Below are positions 34,394-42,857 of a stretch of 64,000 nt of DNA, one piece after another. Each line of letters begins with the position of its first letter. Within the stretch, counting starts at the first letter, position 1. Made by a program: the position numbers and the translations under genes. The DNA is from Virgisporangium aliadipatigenens (GTDB lineage: Bacteria > Actinomycetota > Actinomycetes > Mycobacteriales > Micromonosporaceae), in NCBI RefSeq assembly GCF_016863615.1, contig NZ_BOPF01000015.1, positions 124,001 through 188,000 on the forward strand, given 5' to 3'. The notes beneath the pieces were generated by a model. That model had not been told where the DNA came from, did no database searches, and worked only from the letters and a program-made list of their open reading frames with translations.

Positions 34394-34972
34394 TCAGTTG
34401 CCGAGAGCCTCGGCGAGCTCGTCCTTGTTCATCTGCGAACGGCCGGGGATGTCGGCCTTCTTCGCCTCTTCGTAGAGCTCGGCGCGGGTCATCGAACTGA
34501 GGTCGTCCGGGGTGCCGCTGTCCTGCACGCCCAGCTCGTCGAGCACCTCGATGCGCCGCCGCTCGAACTCGGCACCGAGCTGCTCCAGCTTCTCGGGGTC
34601 GACGGCGTCCTCGAGGTTCGGCAGGATGTCGCTCTCCTCCTCCTCGACGTGGTGCTTGACCGCGTCGACGAACTCCTTGAGCGCCTTGTCGAACTCCTTG
34701 CTGGACGGGTCGGTGCCCTCGAGGGTCTCGAGCAGGTCCTCCGCCTCACGGTGTTCCTCGACGCCGTGGTGCACGTCTTCCTTCTCCGTGGGGTTGGCCT
34801 TGGCGAGGGCCGGGTAGACGCGGTCCTCCTCGGCGACGCTGTGCGCCTTGAGGCGCGCCTTGATCTCGGCGACGAGTTCGGTGCGGTTGCTCTTCTCGGT
34901 CTTGCAGCGTTCGAAAAGGCGCTCCATGCGCCGGTGGTCCTGCATGATCGCGCTGACGGCGTCGGAAGCCAT
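34394..34972 (-). CDS. Hemerythrin domain protein with Rho-N-like C-terminal module
   Basis: A 192-residue protein. The N-terminal four-helix hemerythrin fold supplies di-iron ligands: H13 in IMQDHRRMERLFE, H44 and E48 in LKAHSVAEEDRVYP, H68/H69 and E73 in VHHGVEEHREAE, and H105/H106 with E109-E110 in KHHVEEEESDILP. The last 35 residues (MTRAELYEEAKKADIPGRSQ, MNKDELAEALGN) form a small Rho_N/SAP-like helical module. Hemerythrins bind O2 or respond to redox or iron; here stress sensing is an inference. The same terminal module occurs in the ChaB-like gene 1.2 kb away. A strong stem-loop follows. Confidence 0.88.
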   Translation of the reverse strand: MASDAVSAIMQDHRRMERLFERCKTEKSNRTELVAEIKARLKAHSVAEEDRVYPALAKANPTEKEDVHHGVEEHREAEDLLETLEGTDPSSKEFDKALKEFVDAVKHHVEEEESDILPNLEDAVDPEKLEQLGAEFERRRIEVLDELGVQDSGTPDDLSSMTRAELYEEAKKADIPGRSQMNKDELAEALGN

Positions 34973-35052
34973 GGGTACTCCTCCTGAACGGCGTTGGTCC
35001 GGTGCGGCGGGTACCCGTCCAAAAACGGCCCAAACGGTAGGCGACCCTTACC

Positions 35053-36168
35053 TCACAGCCAGCCTGACCTGCGGAACAGGCGGTACACGAGGCCGCCGGC
35101 CGCCAACATCAACCCGATCGCCCAGGCGTAGCCGAACCGCCAGTGCAGCTCCGGCATGTGGTCGAAGTTCATGCCGTAGATGCCGGCGATGGCGGTCTGC
35201 ACGGCGGCGATGGCGGCGTACGCGGCGATCTTTCGCATGTCGTTGTTCTGGGCGAGGCTGACCTGCGCCAAGCGTGCCTGCAGGAGCGAGTTGAGCAGTT
35301 CGTCGTGCGCGTTGACCTGCTCGACGACGCGTTGCAGCTTCTCGGCGACCGAGCGGAAGTAGCGGCGCAGCGAGGTGGGCACGCCGGAGCGTTCCTCCAG
35401 GAGGGCCAGCATGGGTCGCTGCAGCGGCAGCACCGCCCGGCGGAACTCCACGACCTCGCGCTTGAGCTGGTACATGTGCGCGATGTGGTCGCCGCCGTTC
35501 GCGCGGGAGAAGACCGACTCCTCCAGTTCGTCCAGGTCGGCCTGAACGCCCTCGGCGACGTCGAGGTACGTGTCGACGAGCCGGTCGCTGACGGCGTGCG
35601 CGACGCTCCACGGCCCCTGGGCCAGCAGGTTGCGCCGCTTCTCCAGGTCGGCGCGCACCGGGCCGAGCGCACCGGGGGCGCCGTGCCGGACGGTGATCAC
35701 GAACCGCGGCCCGATGAACACCAGCATGTGCCCGGTCTCGACGACCTCGGACCACTCGTTCAGCTCGGCGTGCTCGACGTAGCGGGCGGTGCGCAGGACC
35801 ACGCAGCTGTGGTCGCCGTACTGCTCGATGCGCGGCCGCTGGGCGCTGGCGACGGCGGCGTCGACGGCCAGTTCGTGCAGGCCGAAGACGTTGGCCACGT
35901 CGGCGAACTCCTCGACGCTCGGCTCGCGCAGCCCCAGCCACACGAACGCCTTGGGCCGGGCGCACGCCTGCGCGTAGGCGGCGGCGTAGTCGCGGCTGCC
36001 CGGCAGGCGAACGCCGTCGGCGTACACGGCGCAGTCGATGATGGAGTTGTTGAGCATCGGGTGATGCGGAGCGATCTTCGCCGGTGGTGCGGCCGTGGGG
36101 CCGCCGAGGATCCGGTTGACGGCCCCGGCCAACATCCGGTGTGGCGCGAGGGTCCCGAGTTTCGCCAT
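35053..36168 (-). CDS. CorA-family magnesium/cobalt transporter
   Basis: A 371-residue inner-membrane divalent cation channel. A cytoplasmic alpha/beta domain (KAFVWLGLREPSVEEFADVA, IEQYGDHSCVVLRTARYVEH) is followed by the long stalk helix (YFRSVAEKLQRVVEQVNAHD). Two C-terminal transmembrane helices flank the signature YGMNFDHMPEL, whose Gly-Met-Asn forms the selectivity loop. The length fits the family. The N-terminal 35 residues (MLAGAVNRILGGPTAAPPAK) are an extension. Mg2+ or another divalent cation is the expected substrate. It stands apart from its same-strand neighbours. Confidence 0.92.
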   Translation of the reverse strand: MAKLGTLAPHRMLAGAVNRILGGPTAAPPAKIAPHHPMLNNSIIDCAVYADGVRLPGSRDYAAAYAQACARPKAFVWLGLREPSVEEFADVANVFGLHELAVDAAVASAQRPRIEQYGDHSCVVLRTARYVEHAELNEWSEVVETGHMLVFIGPRFVITVRHGAPGALGPVRADLEKRRNLLAQGPWSVAHAVSDRLVDTYLDVAEGVQADLDELEESVFSRANGGDHIAHMYQLKREVVEFRRAVLPLQRPMLALLEERSGVPTSLRRYFRSVAEKLQRVVEQVNAHDELLNSLLQARLAQVSLAQNNDMRKIAAYAAIAAVQTAIAGIYGMNFDHMPELHWRFGYAWAIGLMLAAGGLVYRLFRRSGWL

Positions 36169-36201
36169 GGTGTCGCAGCCTAGGCGACCCCGGCGAGAAG
36201 A

Positions 36202-36612
36202 TCATCGGGCCTTCGAGGTGGCTTTGCGATTGGCCTTCTTGATGGCTTCCACCAGTTCGCCCTTGTTCATCGACGAGCGGCCGGGAATCTCCAACCGCCG
36301 GGCGACCTCCATCAGGTGGGTCTTGGTGGCGTTCGCGTCGACGCCCTCGGCCGTCGGCGTCTTGGAGTTGCGCGCCCGCGCGCCCTTCTTCGCCGCCTGG
36401 GCGTCGCTCGGACCCTTGCGGCCGCCGGCCTTGGGTTCCCAGTGGTCGCCGACCTTCTCGTGGGTGTGCTTCAGCGACGAGAACGCGGTGCGGTGCGCCC
36501 GTTCGCCCTCGCCGTACTGCTCGACGGCGGAGTCGTGGGTCTTGCCCCAGGTCTCCTGGGCCTTCTTCCCGGAACGCTGGATCGTGCTCGGCATGTCTCT
36601 CTTAGCAGGCAT
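36202..36612 (-). CDS. ChaB family protein with Rho-N-like C-terminal module
   Basis: A 136-residue basic protein. The ChaB region is STIQRSGKKAQETWGKTHDS followed by AVEQYGEGERAHRTAFSSLK and a GDHWEPK end. A Lys-rich linker leads to THLMEVARRLEIPGRSSMNK, ELVEAIKKANRKA, a Rho_N-like helical module nearly the same as that ending the hemerythrin protein nearby. ChaB proteins are small and often tied to cation transport or stress; the CorA gene lies next to it on the same strand, 33 bases downstream. ATG 36612 was used; ATG 36594 (MPSTIQRS) is possible. Preceded by a terminator. Confidence 0.85.
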   Translation of the reverse strand: MPAKRDMPSTIQRSGKKAQETWGKTHDSAVEQYGEGERAHRTAFSSLKHTHEKVGDHWEPKAGGRKGPSDAQAAKKGARARNSKTPTAEGVDANATKTHLMEVARRLEIPGRSSMNKGELVEAIKKANRKATSKAR

Positions 36613-36643
36613 GTATTGACTGATTCCCTTGTCAGCACAGGCG

Positions 36644-36676
36644 AAACGGGCGGGTGCCCGTCGCACCCGCCCGTTT
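36644..36676 (-). terminator. Strong stem-loop terminator
   Basis: A perfect 14-bp inverted repeat (AAACGGGCGGGTGC at 36644-36657, GCACCCGCCCGTTT at 36663-36676) with a 5-base loop follows the minus-strand EF-hand-like membrane gene by 15 bases. The transcript ends its stem with U residues, as in intrinsic terminators. It isolates this gene from the ChaB-like gene. Confidence 0.8.
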
Positions 36677-36691
36677 CTTCGGGGGAATTGC

Positions 36692-37438
36692 TTACCAGCC
36701 CTGCATGAACGGCAGCTGGGTGTCGATCCAGTCGCGCAGCCGCGCCACCTGGTCGATGTCGCTGTCGAGCCAGCCGGTGGTGTGGTTCATGGCGAGGACG
36801 CCGAGCACCGCGCCGCCGACGCTGAGGATCAGCGCGAAGAGCGCGAGCCCGCCGCCGGCGATGCGCGGCTTGCCGCTGGCGGACATGCCGCCGAAGGAGA
36901 GGATCAGGCCGATCACGCCGAGCACCACGGCGACCGGCGCGAGCACGCCGGTCAGCGCCGCGTACACCGACGTGACGCCGACGAGCAGCGCCAGCGTCGC
37001 GATGAGGCTGGCCCGGGCGCGGATCTTCTGCGGTGCCGGCGCCGGCGGGGGAGCGACCTCGTCGCGGTCGTCCACGCCGTCGCGGTCCCGGTCGACCACG
37101 ACCGTGCGGTCCTTCTGGACCACCGCGGGGCGGGTCGCGATCCGCGTCGTGGTCACCTCGTCGCGGTCGTCGATGCCGTCCCGGTCCCGGTCCTTCAAGA
37201 CCTTCGCATCCTGAACGGGGGTCGGCGGCGGCGTCGCGGTGCCGTGCCGCTCGCGCTTGGCGCGCAGTGCCTCGACCCGTTCGTGTGCCGCGCGGGCCTC
37301 GTCCCTGTCCACCACGCCGTCCCGGTTGGTGTCGGCGGGATCCGTAGTCGTACGGGCCGATCCGACAGCGGTGGGCTCACTCAGTTCCTCGGTGCGGGGA
37401 TCTTCTGTCCGCCGCCCGAACAGTCCGATTCTTGCCAC
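36692..37438 (-). CDS. Membrane protein with EF-hand-like Asp repeats
   Basis: A 248-residue protein. The soluble N-terminal half has three Asp-rich motifs, DTNRDGVVDRDEA, DRDRDGIDDRDEV and DRDRDGVDDRDEV, which match the EF-hand or thrombospondin-3-type calcium loop DxDxDGxxD(R)DE. The C-terminal half has three membrane segments (SLIATLALLVGVTSVYAALT, PVAVVLGVIGLILSFGGM, GLALFALILSVGGAVLGVLA). The orientation is uncertain; no signal peptide precedes the Asp repeats, so they may be cytoplasmic. GTG 37438 is preceded by a GGAGGTGA site. Calcium sensing is an inference. It is divergent from the DUF2795 gene. Confidence 0.72.
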   Translation of the reverse strand: MARIGLFGRRTEDPRTEELSEPTAVGSARTTTDPADTNRDGVVDRDEARAAHERVEALRAKRERHGTATPPPTPVQDAKVLKDRDRDGIDDRDEVTTTRIATRPAVVQKDRTVVVDRDRDGVDDRDEVAPPPAPAPQKIRARASLIATLALLVGVTSVYAALTGVLAPVAVVLGVIGLILSFGGMSASGKPRIAGGGLALFALILSVGGAVLGVLAMNHTTGWLDSDIDQVARLRDWIDTQLPFMQGW

Positions 37439-37527
37439 GGATGTCACCTCCAGTGTCGGAAGTGACGTACCCACAACCGGCGTGAACTACACCGTTTTGC
37501 GTATCCGTAGGCGGGTAGCCGCATGGC

Positions 37528-37866
37528 ATGGATCGCATCAGCACGAAACACGGCGCGCGCGTCGACGATGCCCTGTCGCACAAGCCGCGCGAGACGGATT
37601 ACGACACCCCCGCCGGCGCGCCGGAGCCCGGTTCGCCGCCCGGTATGACGTACGACGAGGTGGAGGCGCGCAGCAACCTGGGCCGGTTCATCCCGATGGC
37701 GAGCCTGCCCGGCGACCGCGCGGCACTGATCTCCGGTGCCCGCGACCTGAACGCCCCGGACGAGGTGATCCGCACCCTCGAACGGCTGCCCGAGGGGGAG
37801 ACCTACGAGACGGTCAACCAGGTGTGGGCCGCGCTCGGCGGAAACAACGAAGCACAGCGCACATAG
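37528..37866 (+). CDS. DUF2795 domain protein
   Basis: A 112-residue acidic protein of the DUF2795 family. The domain is MASLPGDRAALISGARDLNA followed by PDEVIRTLERLPEGETYETV and NQVWAALGG, the usual pattern in these small helical proteins. The N-terminal 55 residues (HKPRETDYDTPAGAPEPGSP) appear disordered. Function is unknown; relatives are common in stress-associated actinobacterial gene sets. It is convergent with the LLM oxidoreductase after 6 bases and divergent from the EF-hand-like gene. Confidence 0.82.
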   Translation: MDRISTKHGARVDDALSHKPRETDYDTPAGAPEPGSPPGMTYDEVEARSNLGRFIPMASLPGDRAALISGARDLNAPDEVIRTLERLPEGETYETVNQVWAALGGNNEAQRT

Positions 37867-37872
37867 CGGGTT

Positions 37873-38832
37873 CTACAGCGAGCGCAGCGCGGGCAACAGC
37901 TCGCGCTGCGCCCACTCCACGAACTCGCCCTGCCGCTCCCCGCCCACCTGCACCACGGCGACGTGCGAGAAGCCGGCGTCCAGGAACTGCTTCACCGCCG
38001 CCACGTGCCGGTCGAGGTCGGGCCCGCACGGCACCTTCTCGGCGACGTCCTCCTCGCGCACGAACTGGCTCGCCGCCTCGAACGCCGCCGGATTGGGCAG
38101 CTCCGACATCACCGGCCAGCCGAGCGCGCTCCACCGCCACTGTTCCAGCGCGGTCTTGCGGCAGTCCTGCTCGTCCGGCCCCCAGCAGAGGGCGACCTGC
38201 CCGTAGCGGGGGCGTTCCCGGCCGGGGGCGCCGAAGCGTTCGGTCAGCGCGGCGTCCGGCTCCACGGCCACGACGGCGTCGCCGAACTCCGCGGCGATCT
38301 CGATCGAGGCCGGCCCCGACGCGGCGACGGCGATCGGCACGCCGCCCTCCGGCAGGTCGTACAGCTTCGCCTCGGGCACCTGGAAGTAGGTGCCGTGGAA
38401 GTGCACGGTCGCGCCGTCGAGCAGCGGCCGGATGATCTCCAGGGCCTCCACGAGCATGTCGTGCCGCTCGGTGACGTAGGGCCACGGGCCGGCGATGTGC
38501 TCGTTGAGGTTCTCGCCGGCGCCGATCCCCAGGGTGAAGCGCCCGGGCGCGATCGAGGCCACCGTCGCGGCCGCCTGGGCGACGACCGCCGGGTGGTACC
38601 GGCGCACCGGACACGTCACGAACGACATCAGCTTCAGCCGCGAGGTCGCGTAGGCGGCGGCGCCCAGCACCGACCAGGCGAACGGCGCGTGCCCCTGGGA
38701 CTCCAGCCACGGGTGGAAGTGATCGGAGACGACGGCGAAGTCGAACCCGGCCCCTTCGGCGCGCACGGCGTCCTCGATGAGCTGTCGTGGCCCCGCCTGC
38801 TCACCGAGCAGGGTGTACCCGAATTCCGCCAC
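37873..38832 (-). CDS. F420-dependent LLM-class oxidoreductase (glucose-6-phosphate dehydrogenase-like subfamily)
   Basis: A 319-residue TIM-barrel enzyme of the F420-type luciferase superfamily. Telling segments are AEGAGFDFAVVSDHFHPWLE, MSFVTCPVRRYHPAVVAQAA, APGRFTLGIGAGENLNEHIA and a VAASGPASIEIAAEFGDAVV stretch. They match the TIGR03557-type group close to F420-dependent glucose-6-phosphate dehydrogenase, but the true substrate may differ. GTG 38832 has a GGGAGGCGAA site directly upstream. It lies 53 bases after the RecQ gene on the same strand, so readthrough is possible. Confidence 0.88.
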   Translation of the reverse strand: MAEFGYTLLGEQAGPRQLIEDAVRAEGAGFDFAVVSDHFHPWLESQGHAPFAWSVLGAAAYATSRLKLMSFVTCPVRRYHPAVVAQAAATVASIAPGRFTLGIGAGENLNEHIAGPWPYVTERHDMLVEALEIIRPLLDGATVHFHGTYFQVPEAKLYDLPEGGVPIAVAASGPASIEIAAEFGDAVVAVEPDAALTERFGAPGRERPRYGQVALCWGPDEQDCRKTALEQWRWSALGWPVMSELPNPAAFEAASQFVREEDVAEKVPCGPDLDRHVAAVKQFLDAGFSHVAVVQVGGERQGEFVEWAQRELLPALRSL

Positions 38833-38885
38833 TTCGCCTCCCGATCGCGGTGTTTCGTGAGAGGGCGTAACCGATGGCGCAATTT

Positions 38886-40553
38886 TCAAACATCACTCAA
38901 CAGTCCCTGCTCCACGACCACCGGCACGGAGAGGGTCTTGTAGCCGACGTCGTCGAAGAGGACCGTCATCCGTTCGCCCTCGTACTGGAGCACCATCCCG
39001 TCGCCCCACTCGGCGTGGCGCACCGTGCTGTGCACCGGGTACGGCTCCGCCGACGTGGGCGCGATCGCCTCCACCGAGCCGTCCGCGCAGTTGTCGCAGT
39101 GGCCGCAGCGGTGCTCCAGATGTTCCCCGAAATAGGCGAGGAGTGCCTGTCCACGGCAGTTGGTGGTCTCCGCGAGATAGCGCATCATGTCGATCCGCGA
39201 ACGCTGCACCGTCTGGAACCGCTCGGCCTGCGCGCACGCCTCGCGGGCGGCCTCCTCGGGCGACGGCGCGTAGCGCGGCGCCGCGAGCTTCCCCCCGGAA
39301 CGGTGCACCACCGCACCGACCTGCTCCAGCAGTGACACCATCTGGGCGGTCTTGCGCGGCCCGAACCCGGTCTCGGTGCGCAGCTGTGCGGCGGAGACCG
39401 GATGCGGCGCGAGCGACACGACGGTGGCGAGCTTCAGCACCTCCTCCTCGTCGAGACCGCCGCCGCTGAAGAACTTGCGCAGCCCGGTGTCCTCCGTGCG
39501 GAAGAGCAGCAGCGCCTGCGCCGGCTCGCCGTCGCGCCCCGCGCGGCCGATCTCCTGCAGGTAGGAGTCGGGTGAGTCGGGCAGCGTGACGTGGTTGACC
39601 CAGCGGATGTTCGGCTTGTCGATGCCCATGCCGAACGCCGTCGTGGCCACCATGATCGGCGCCTCGTCGGCGAGGAACGCCTCGTGCCGGCGTTCGCGCT
39701 CGCCGGCCGACATGCCGCCGTGGTAGGCGATCGCGCCGAAGCCCTCCTTGGTCAGGCGTTCGGCCAGCTCCTCGGTGGATCGGCGGGTGGCGGCGTACAC
39801 GATGCCGGGCGGGGTGCTCTCCTTCAGCCGCATCAGCAGGCGCTGCCAGCGCTGTTCGTCGGTGGTGCACTGCACCGCCTCCAGGAACAGCTCCGGCCGG
39901 TCCAGCCCGAAGACCGACAGGTACGGATCGGTGAGCCCGAGCCGGTCGATGATGTCCTCGCGCACCGGCGGGGACGCGGTGGCGGTCAGCGCCACGACGG
40001 GCGGCCGGCCGAGTTCCCGCACGACGCGCCCGAGCTGCAGGTAGTCGGGGCGGAAATCGTGGCCCCACGCGGAGATGCAGTGCGCCTCGTCGACCGCCAC
40101 GAGGACCGGCTTCGTCGCCTTGATCTCCTTGAGGCGTTCGGGGTCGGCGAGCTGTTCCGGCGTGACGAAGAGGAACTTCGCCGTGCCCTCGCGAAGCGCT
40201 TCGAGGGCCTCGCGGCGTTCGGTGGCGGACTCGGCGGAACTGATCCGCACCGGCCCGAGGCTCGGGTCGCGCTCGGTCAGGCCGGCCATCTGGTCCTGCT
40301 GCAACGCCAGCAGCGGGGACACCACGATCACCGGTCCGGGCAGGAGCGCACCCGGGATCTGGTACACGGCGGACTTGCCGCCACCGGTCGGCATCACCAC
40401 GAACGCGTCGCGGCCGGACAGGACGGCGCGCATCGCCTCCAGCTGCCCGGGGCGCAGGTCGGGATAGCCGAACCGGTCGCGGGCGACCTTACGGAGCTGG
40501 CGCGGAGCCATGAGGCCGCGGGCGGCGCGGCGCAGGGAGTCGGCGACGGTCAT
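38886..40553 (-). CDS. recQ: RecQ-family ATP-dependent DNA helicase
   Basis: A 555-residue superfamily 2 helicase. Motif 0 is FGYPDLRPGQLEAM, Walker A is MPTGGGKS with K60, and motif II is DEAH at 155-158, followed by the RecQ aromatic-rich loop CISAWGHDFRPDY. Helicase C includes TTAFGMGIDKPNIRWVNH and QEIGRAGRDG. The zinc-binding module is CRGQALLAYFGEHLEHRC with GHCDNC, followed by a short winged/SH3-like end (HAEWGDGMVLQYEGERMTVL). No HRDC domain is present. It would unwind DNA during recombination repair. ATG 40553 was used; ATG 40511 is possible. Confidence 0.9.
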   Translation of the reverse strand: MTVADSLRRAARGLMAPRQLRKVARDRFGYPDLRPGQLEAMRAVLSGRDAFVVMPTGGGKSAVYQIPGALLPGPVIVVSPLLALQQDQMAGLTERDPSLGPVRISSAESATERREALEALREGTAKFLFVTPEQLADPERLKEIKATKPVLVAVDEAHCISAWGHDFRPDYLQLGRVVRELGRPPVVALTATASPPVREDIIDRLGLTDPYLSVFGLDRPELFLEAVQCTTDEQRWQRLLMRLKESTPPGIVYAATRRSTEELAERLTKEGFGAIAYHGGMSAGERERRHEAFLADEAPIMVATTAFGMGIDKPNIRWVNHVTLPDSPDSYLQEIGRAGRDGEPAQALLLFRTEDTGLRKFFSGGGLDEEEVLKLATVVSLAPHPVSAAQLRTETGFGPRKTAQMVSLLEQVGAVVHRSGGKLAAPRYAPSPEEAAREACAQAERFQTVQRSRIDMMRYLAETTNCRGQALLAYFGEHLEHRCGHCDNCADGSVEAIAPTSAEPYPVHSTVRHAEWGDGMVLQYEGERMTVLFDDVGYKTLSVPVVVEQGLLSDV

Positions 40554-40652
40554 CGCGCGGCAGGGTACCCGCTGGCGCACGCGCGGAAACGGGTCCGATG
40601 AGCGAGTTGTCAATCAGCGTGCCGACGGATCAAAGATGAGGCCTATTTGCGC

Positions 40653-40658
40653 TAGTGT
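40653..40658 (+). promoter_or_regulatory. Candidate -10 box before the first GGDEF-EAL gene
   Basis: TAGTGT lies 17 bases before the ATG at 40676 and upstream of the CGGAGGG ribosome site (40664-40669). It fits the actinobacterial -10 pattern TANNNT. A convincing -35 hexamer is not visible. On the opposite strand, a TTGACA at 40613-40608 could be the -35 of the divergent recQ promoter. Confidence 0.35.
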
Positions 40659-40675
40659 GCGCCCGGAGGGTGGTG

Positions 40676-42808
40676 ATGCGCTTGCACGCGGACGGCGGGG
40701 GGCTCGAGAGTCTTGTCCGCCGCTGGGCCGGCGCGGTCGATCACACCAGTCATCTCGAGGTACGCGCGCCCGACCTGCACCGCCTGCTGCTCGGCTTCGC
40801 CGGGCACCTCGCCGAAGCCCTGGAGCACGAGTACAGCGACGCCGGCCTGGAGGTCGGTGCGGAGCTGGTCGCCGCCGGGCTGACCGGTCCGGACGCGCTC
40901 AACGCGAGCGTGACGCTGCTCGCCGAGGTGCCCGAGTGCGTCGGCCGGGTCGACGCCGTGTCCCGCCGGCGGATGGCCGCGCTGCTGGGCGGCGTCGCCG
41001 CCGGCTTCGCCCGCGCCCTCCACGAACGCACGCTCGCCGAGCAGGCGCGGGTGCGCGAGCGGGCGTTCAGCGCACTCGCTCTGGCCGAACGCTCCGCGCT
41101 CGACAACCGCAACCGGGCGCGGGCGATGTTCGACGCCGCCGGGGTGGCCGTCGCGGTCAGCGACCTGCGCGGCGTGCTCGTCGAGGCCAACCCCGCGCTC
41201 GCCGAGATGCTCGGTGTGCCGCGCGCCGAACTGGTCGGCCGCGCGCTCTTCGAGTTCTTCCACCCGGACGACGTGGCCGCCGTGCGGCGCGAGGTGCTGG
41301 AGCGGCTGGCCGTGGCGGGGCGGCGCGACAAGGTGCGCGTGGAGAAGCGGTTCCTGCGCCAGGACGGCACGGTCGGCTGGACCATGCTGAGCCTCGCCGT
41401 CGTCCGCGACGAGCAGGGCGAGCCGGAGTACGTCATCGCCATCGGTGAGGACGTCACCGACCGGCACCAGTTGCAGCGGGAGTTGCAGCACCAGGCCCAC
41501 CACGACCCGCTGACCGGGCTGCCCAACCGTGCGCTCCTCTACGACCGGCTCTCCGAGGTGCTCGTGTCGGCGACGCCGTCCGGGCGGATCGGCGTCTGCT
41601 ACGTGGACCTCGACGAGTTCAAGATGGTCAACGACACGCTCGGCCACCACGTCGGCGACCAGTTGCTGGTGACCGTCTCCGAGCGGCTGCGCCGCTGCGT
41701 CAACGGGGCCGGCCACTTCGTCGCGCGGGTCGGCGGGGACGAGTTCGTCGTGGTGATGGCGGGGACGCGGGCCCCGGAGGAGGCGACCGCGCTCGCCGAC
41801 GACCTCCTCTCCGCCCTGTCCGAGCCGGTCACCGTGGACGGTCACCAGCTGTCCGTCTCCGCGAGTGTGGGCATCGTCGAACGCCCGGCGACCGGCACCG
41901 ACCCCGACGAGATCCTGCGCACCGCCGACGCCACCCTCTACTGGGCCAAGGCGGACGGGCGCAACCGCTGGGCGATCTTCGACGCGCGGCGCGGTGCCGA
42001 GCAGACCCTGCGTTACGACCTGGCCAACCAGCTGCCCGCCGCGCTGGCCCGCCAGGAGTTCTTCCTGGAGTACCAGCCGCTCGTGTCGCTGGACGACGGC
42101 AGCCTGCGCGGGGCGGAGGCGCTGGTGCGCTGGCGGCATCCGGAGCGCGGGGTGCTCTCGCCCAACCTGTTCATCCCGACGGCCGAGCAGTCCGGCAACA
42201 TCGTCTCGCTGGGCCGGTGGGTGCTGCGCGAGGCGTGCGAGAAAGCGGCGCTCTGGCAGTCCGAACGGGCGGACCCGGCCTATGTGAGCGTTAACGTGTC
42301 GGCCCGCCAGTGCACCGAGGGGGACCTCGTCGCCGACGTCGTCGACGCGTTGAAGGACACCGGACTGGAGCCGGCCAACCTGCAGCTCGAACTGACCGAG
42401 AGCGCGGTGATGCGTTCGTACGACCGGCCGGTGGAGGTGCTGCGCCGCCTGGCCGAACTGGGCGTGCGCATCGTCATCGACGACTTCGGCATCGGCTACT
42501 CCAACCTGGCGTACCTGCGCAATCTGCCGGTGCACGGGTTGAAGCTCGCCGGTTCGTTCATGGCCGGGATCCGCACTCCCGAGGCCGACGTCGTCGGCGA
42601 ACGGATCGTCGAGTCGGTCGTCACGCTGGCGCACGCGGTCGGGATCTCGGTGACGGCGGAGGGTGTGGAGACCGCCGACCAGGCGTACCGGCTGGCCGCG
42701 CTCGGGGTCGACCTGGGGCAGGGCTGGCACTTCGGACGGCCGGGCCGCCCGGACCGGATTCCCGTGTTCGAGCGGGACGGTATTCACGACGGTCGTGTCC
42801 TACCATGA
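40676..42808 (+). CDS. PAS-GGDEF-EAL cyclic-di-GMP turnover protein
   Basis: A 710-residue soluble signalling protein. An unassigned helical N-terminal region (about 1-150; LVRRWAGAVDHTSHLEVRAP) precedes a PAS domain (RARAMFDAAGVAVAVSDLRG, ELVGRALFEFFHPDD). The GGDEF domain begins HDPLTGLPNRALLYDRL and holds an intact RVGGDEF. The EAL domain begins with EALVRW and keeps NVSARQ, LELTES and IDDFGIGYSN, but the usual LKID is LKLAG. Both synthesis and breakdown of c-di-GMP are possible; the net activity is unknown. ATG 40676 is supported by CGGAGGG. A second GGDEF-EAL gene follows 49 bases downstream. Confidence 0.92.
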   Translation: MRLHADGGGLESLVRRWAGAVDHTSHLEVRAPDLHRLLLGFAGHLAEALEHEYSDAGLEVGAELVAAGLTGPDALNASVTLLAEVPECVGRVDAVSRRRMAALLGGVAAGFARALHERTLAEQARVRERAFSALALAERSALDNRNRARAMFDAAGVAVAVSDLRGVLVEANPALAEMLGVPRAELVGRALFEFFHPDDVAAVRREVLERLAVAGRRDKVRVEKRFLRQDGTVGWTMLSLAVVRDEQGEPEYVIAIGEDVTDRHQLQRELQHQAHHDPLTGLPNRALLYDRLSEVLVSATPSGRIGVCYVDLDEFKMVNDTLGHHVGDQLLVTVSERLRRCVNGAGHFVARVGGDEFVVVMAGTRAPEEATALADDLLSALSEPVTVDGHQLSVSASVGIVERPATGTDPDEILRTADATLYWAKADGRNRWAIFDARRGAEQTLRYDLANQLPAALARQEFFLEYQPLVSLDDGSLRGAEALVRWRHPERGVLSPNLFIPTAEQSGNIVSLGRWVLREACEKAALWQSERADPAYVSVNVSARQCTEGDLVADVVDALKDTGLEPANLQLELTESAVMRSYDRPVEVLRRLAELGVRIVIDDFGIGYSNLAYLRNLPVHGLKLAGSFMAGIRTPEADVVGERIVESVVTLAHAVGISVTAEGVETADQAYRLAALGVDLGQGWHFGRPGRPDRIPVFERDGIHDGRVLP

Positions 42809-42857
42809 GCGCTCTGCGGGCCGGGGTGACGGTTCCGCCGTGAGGAGACCGCCGACG

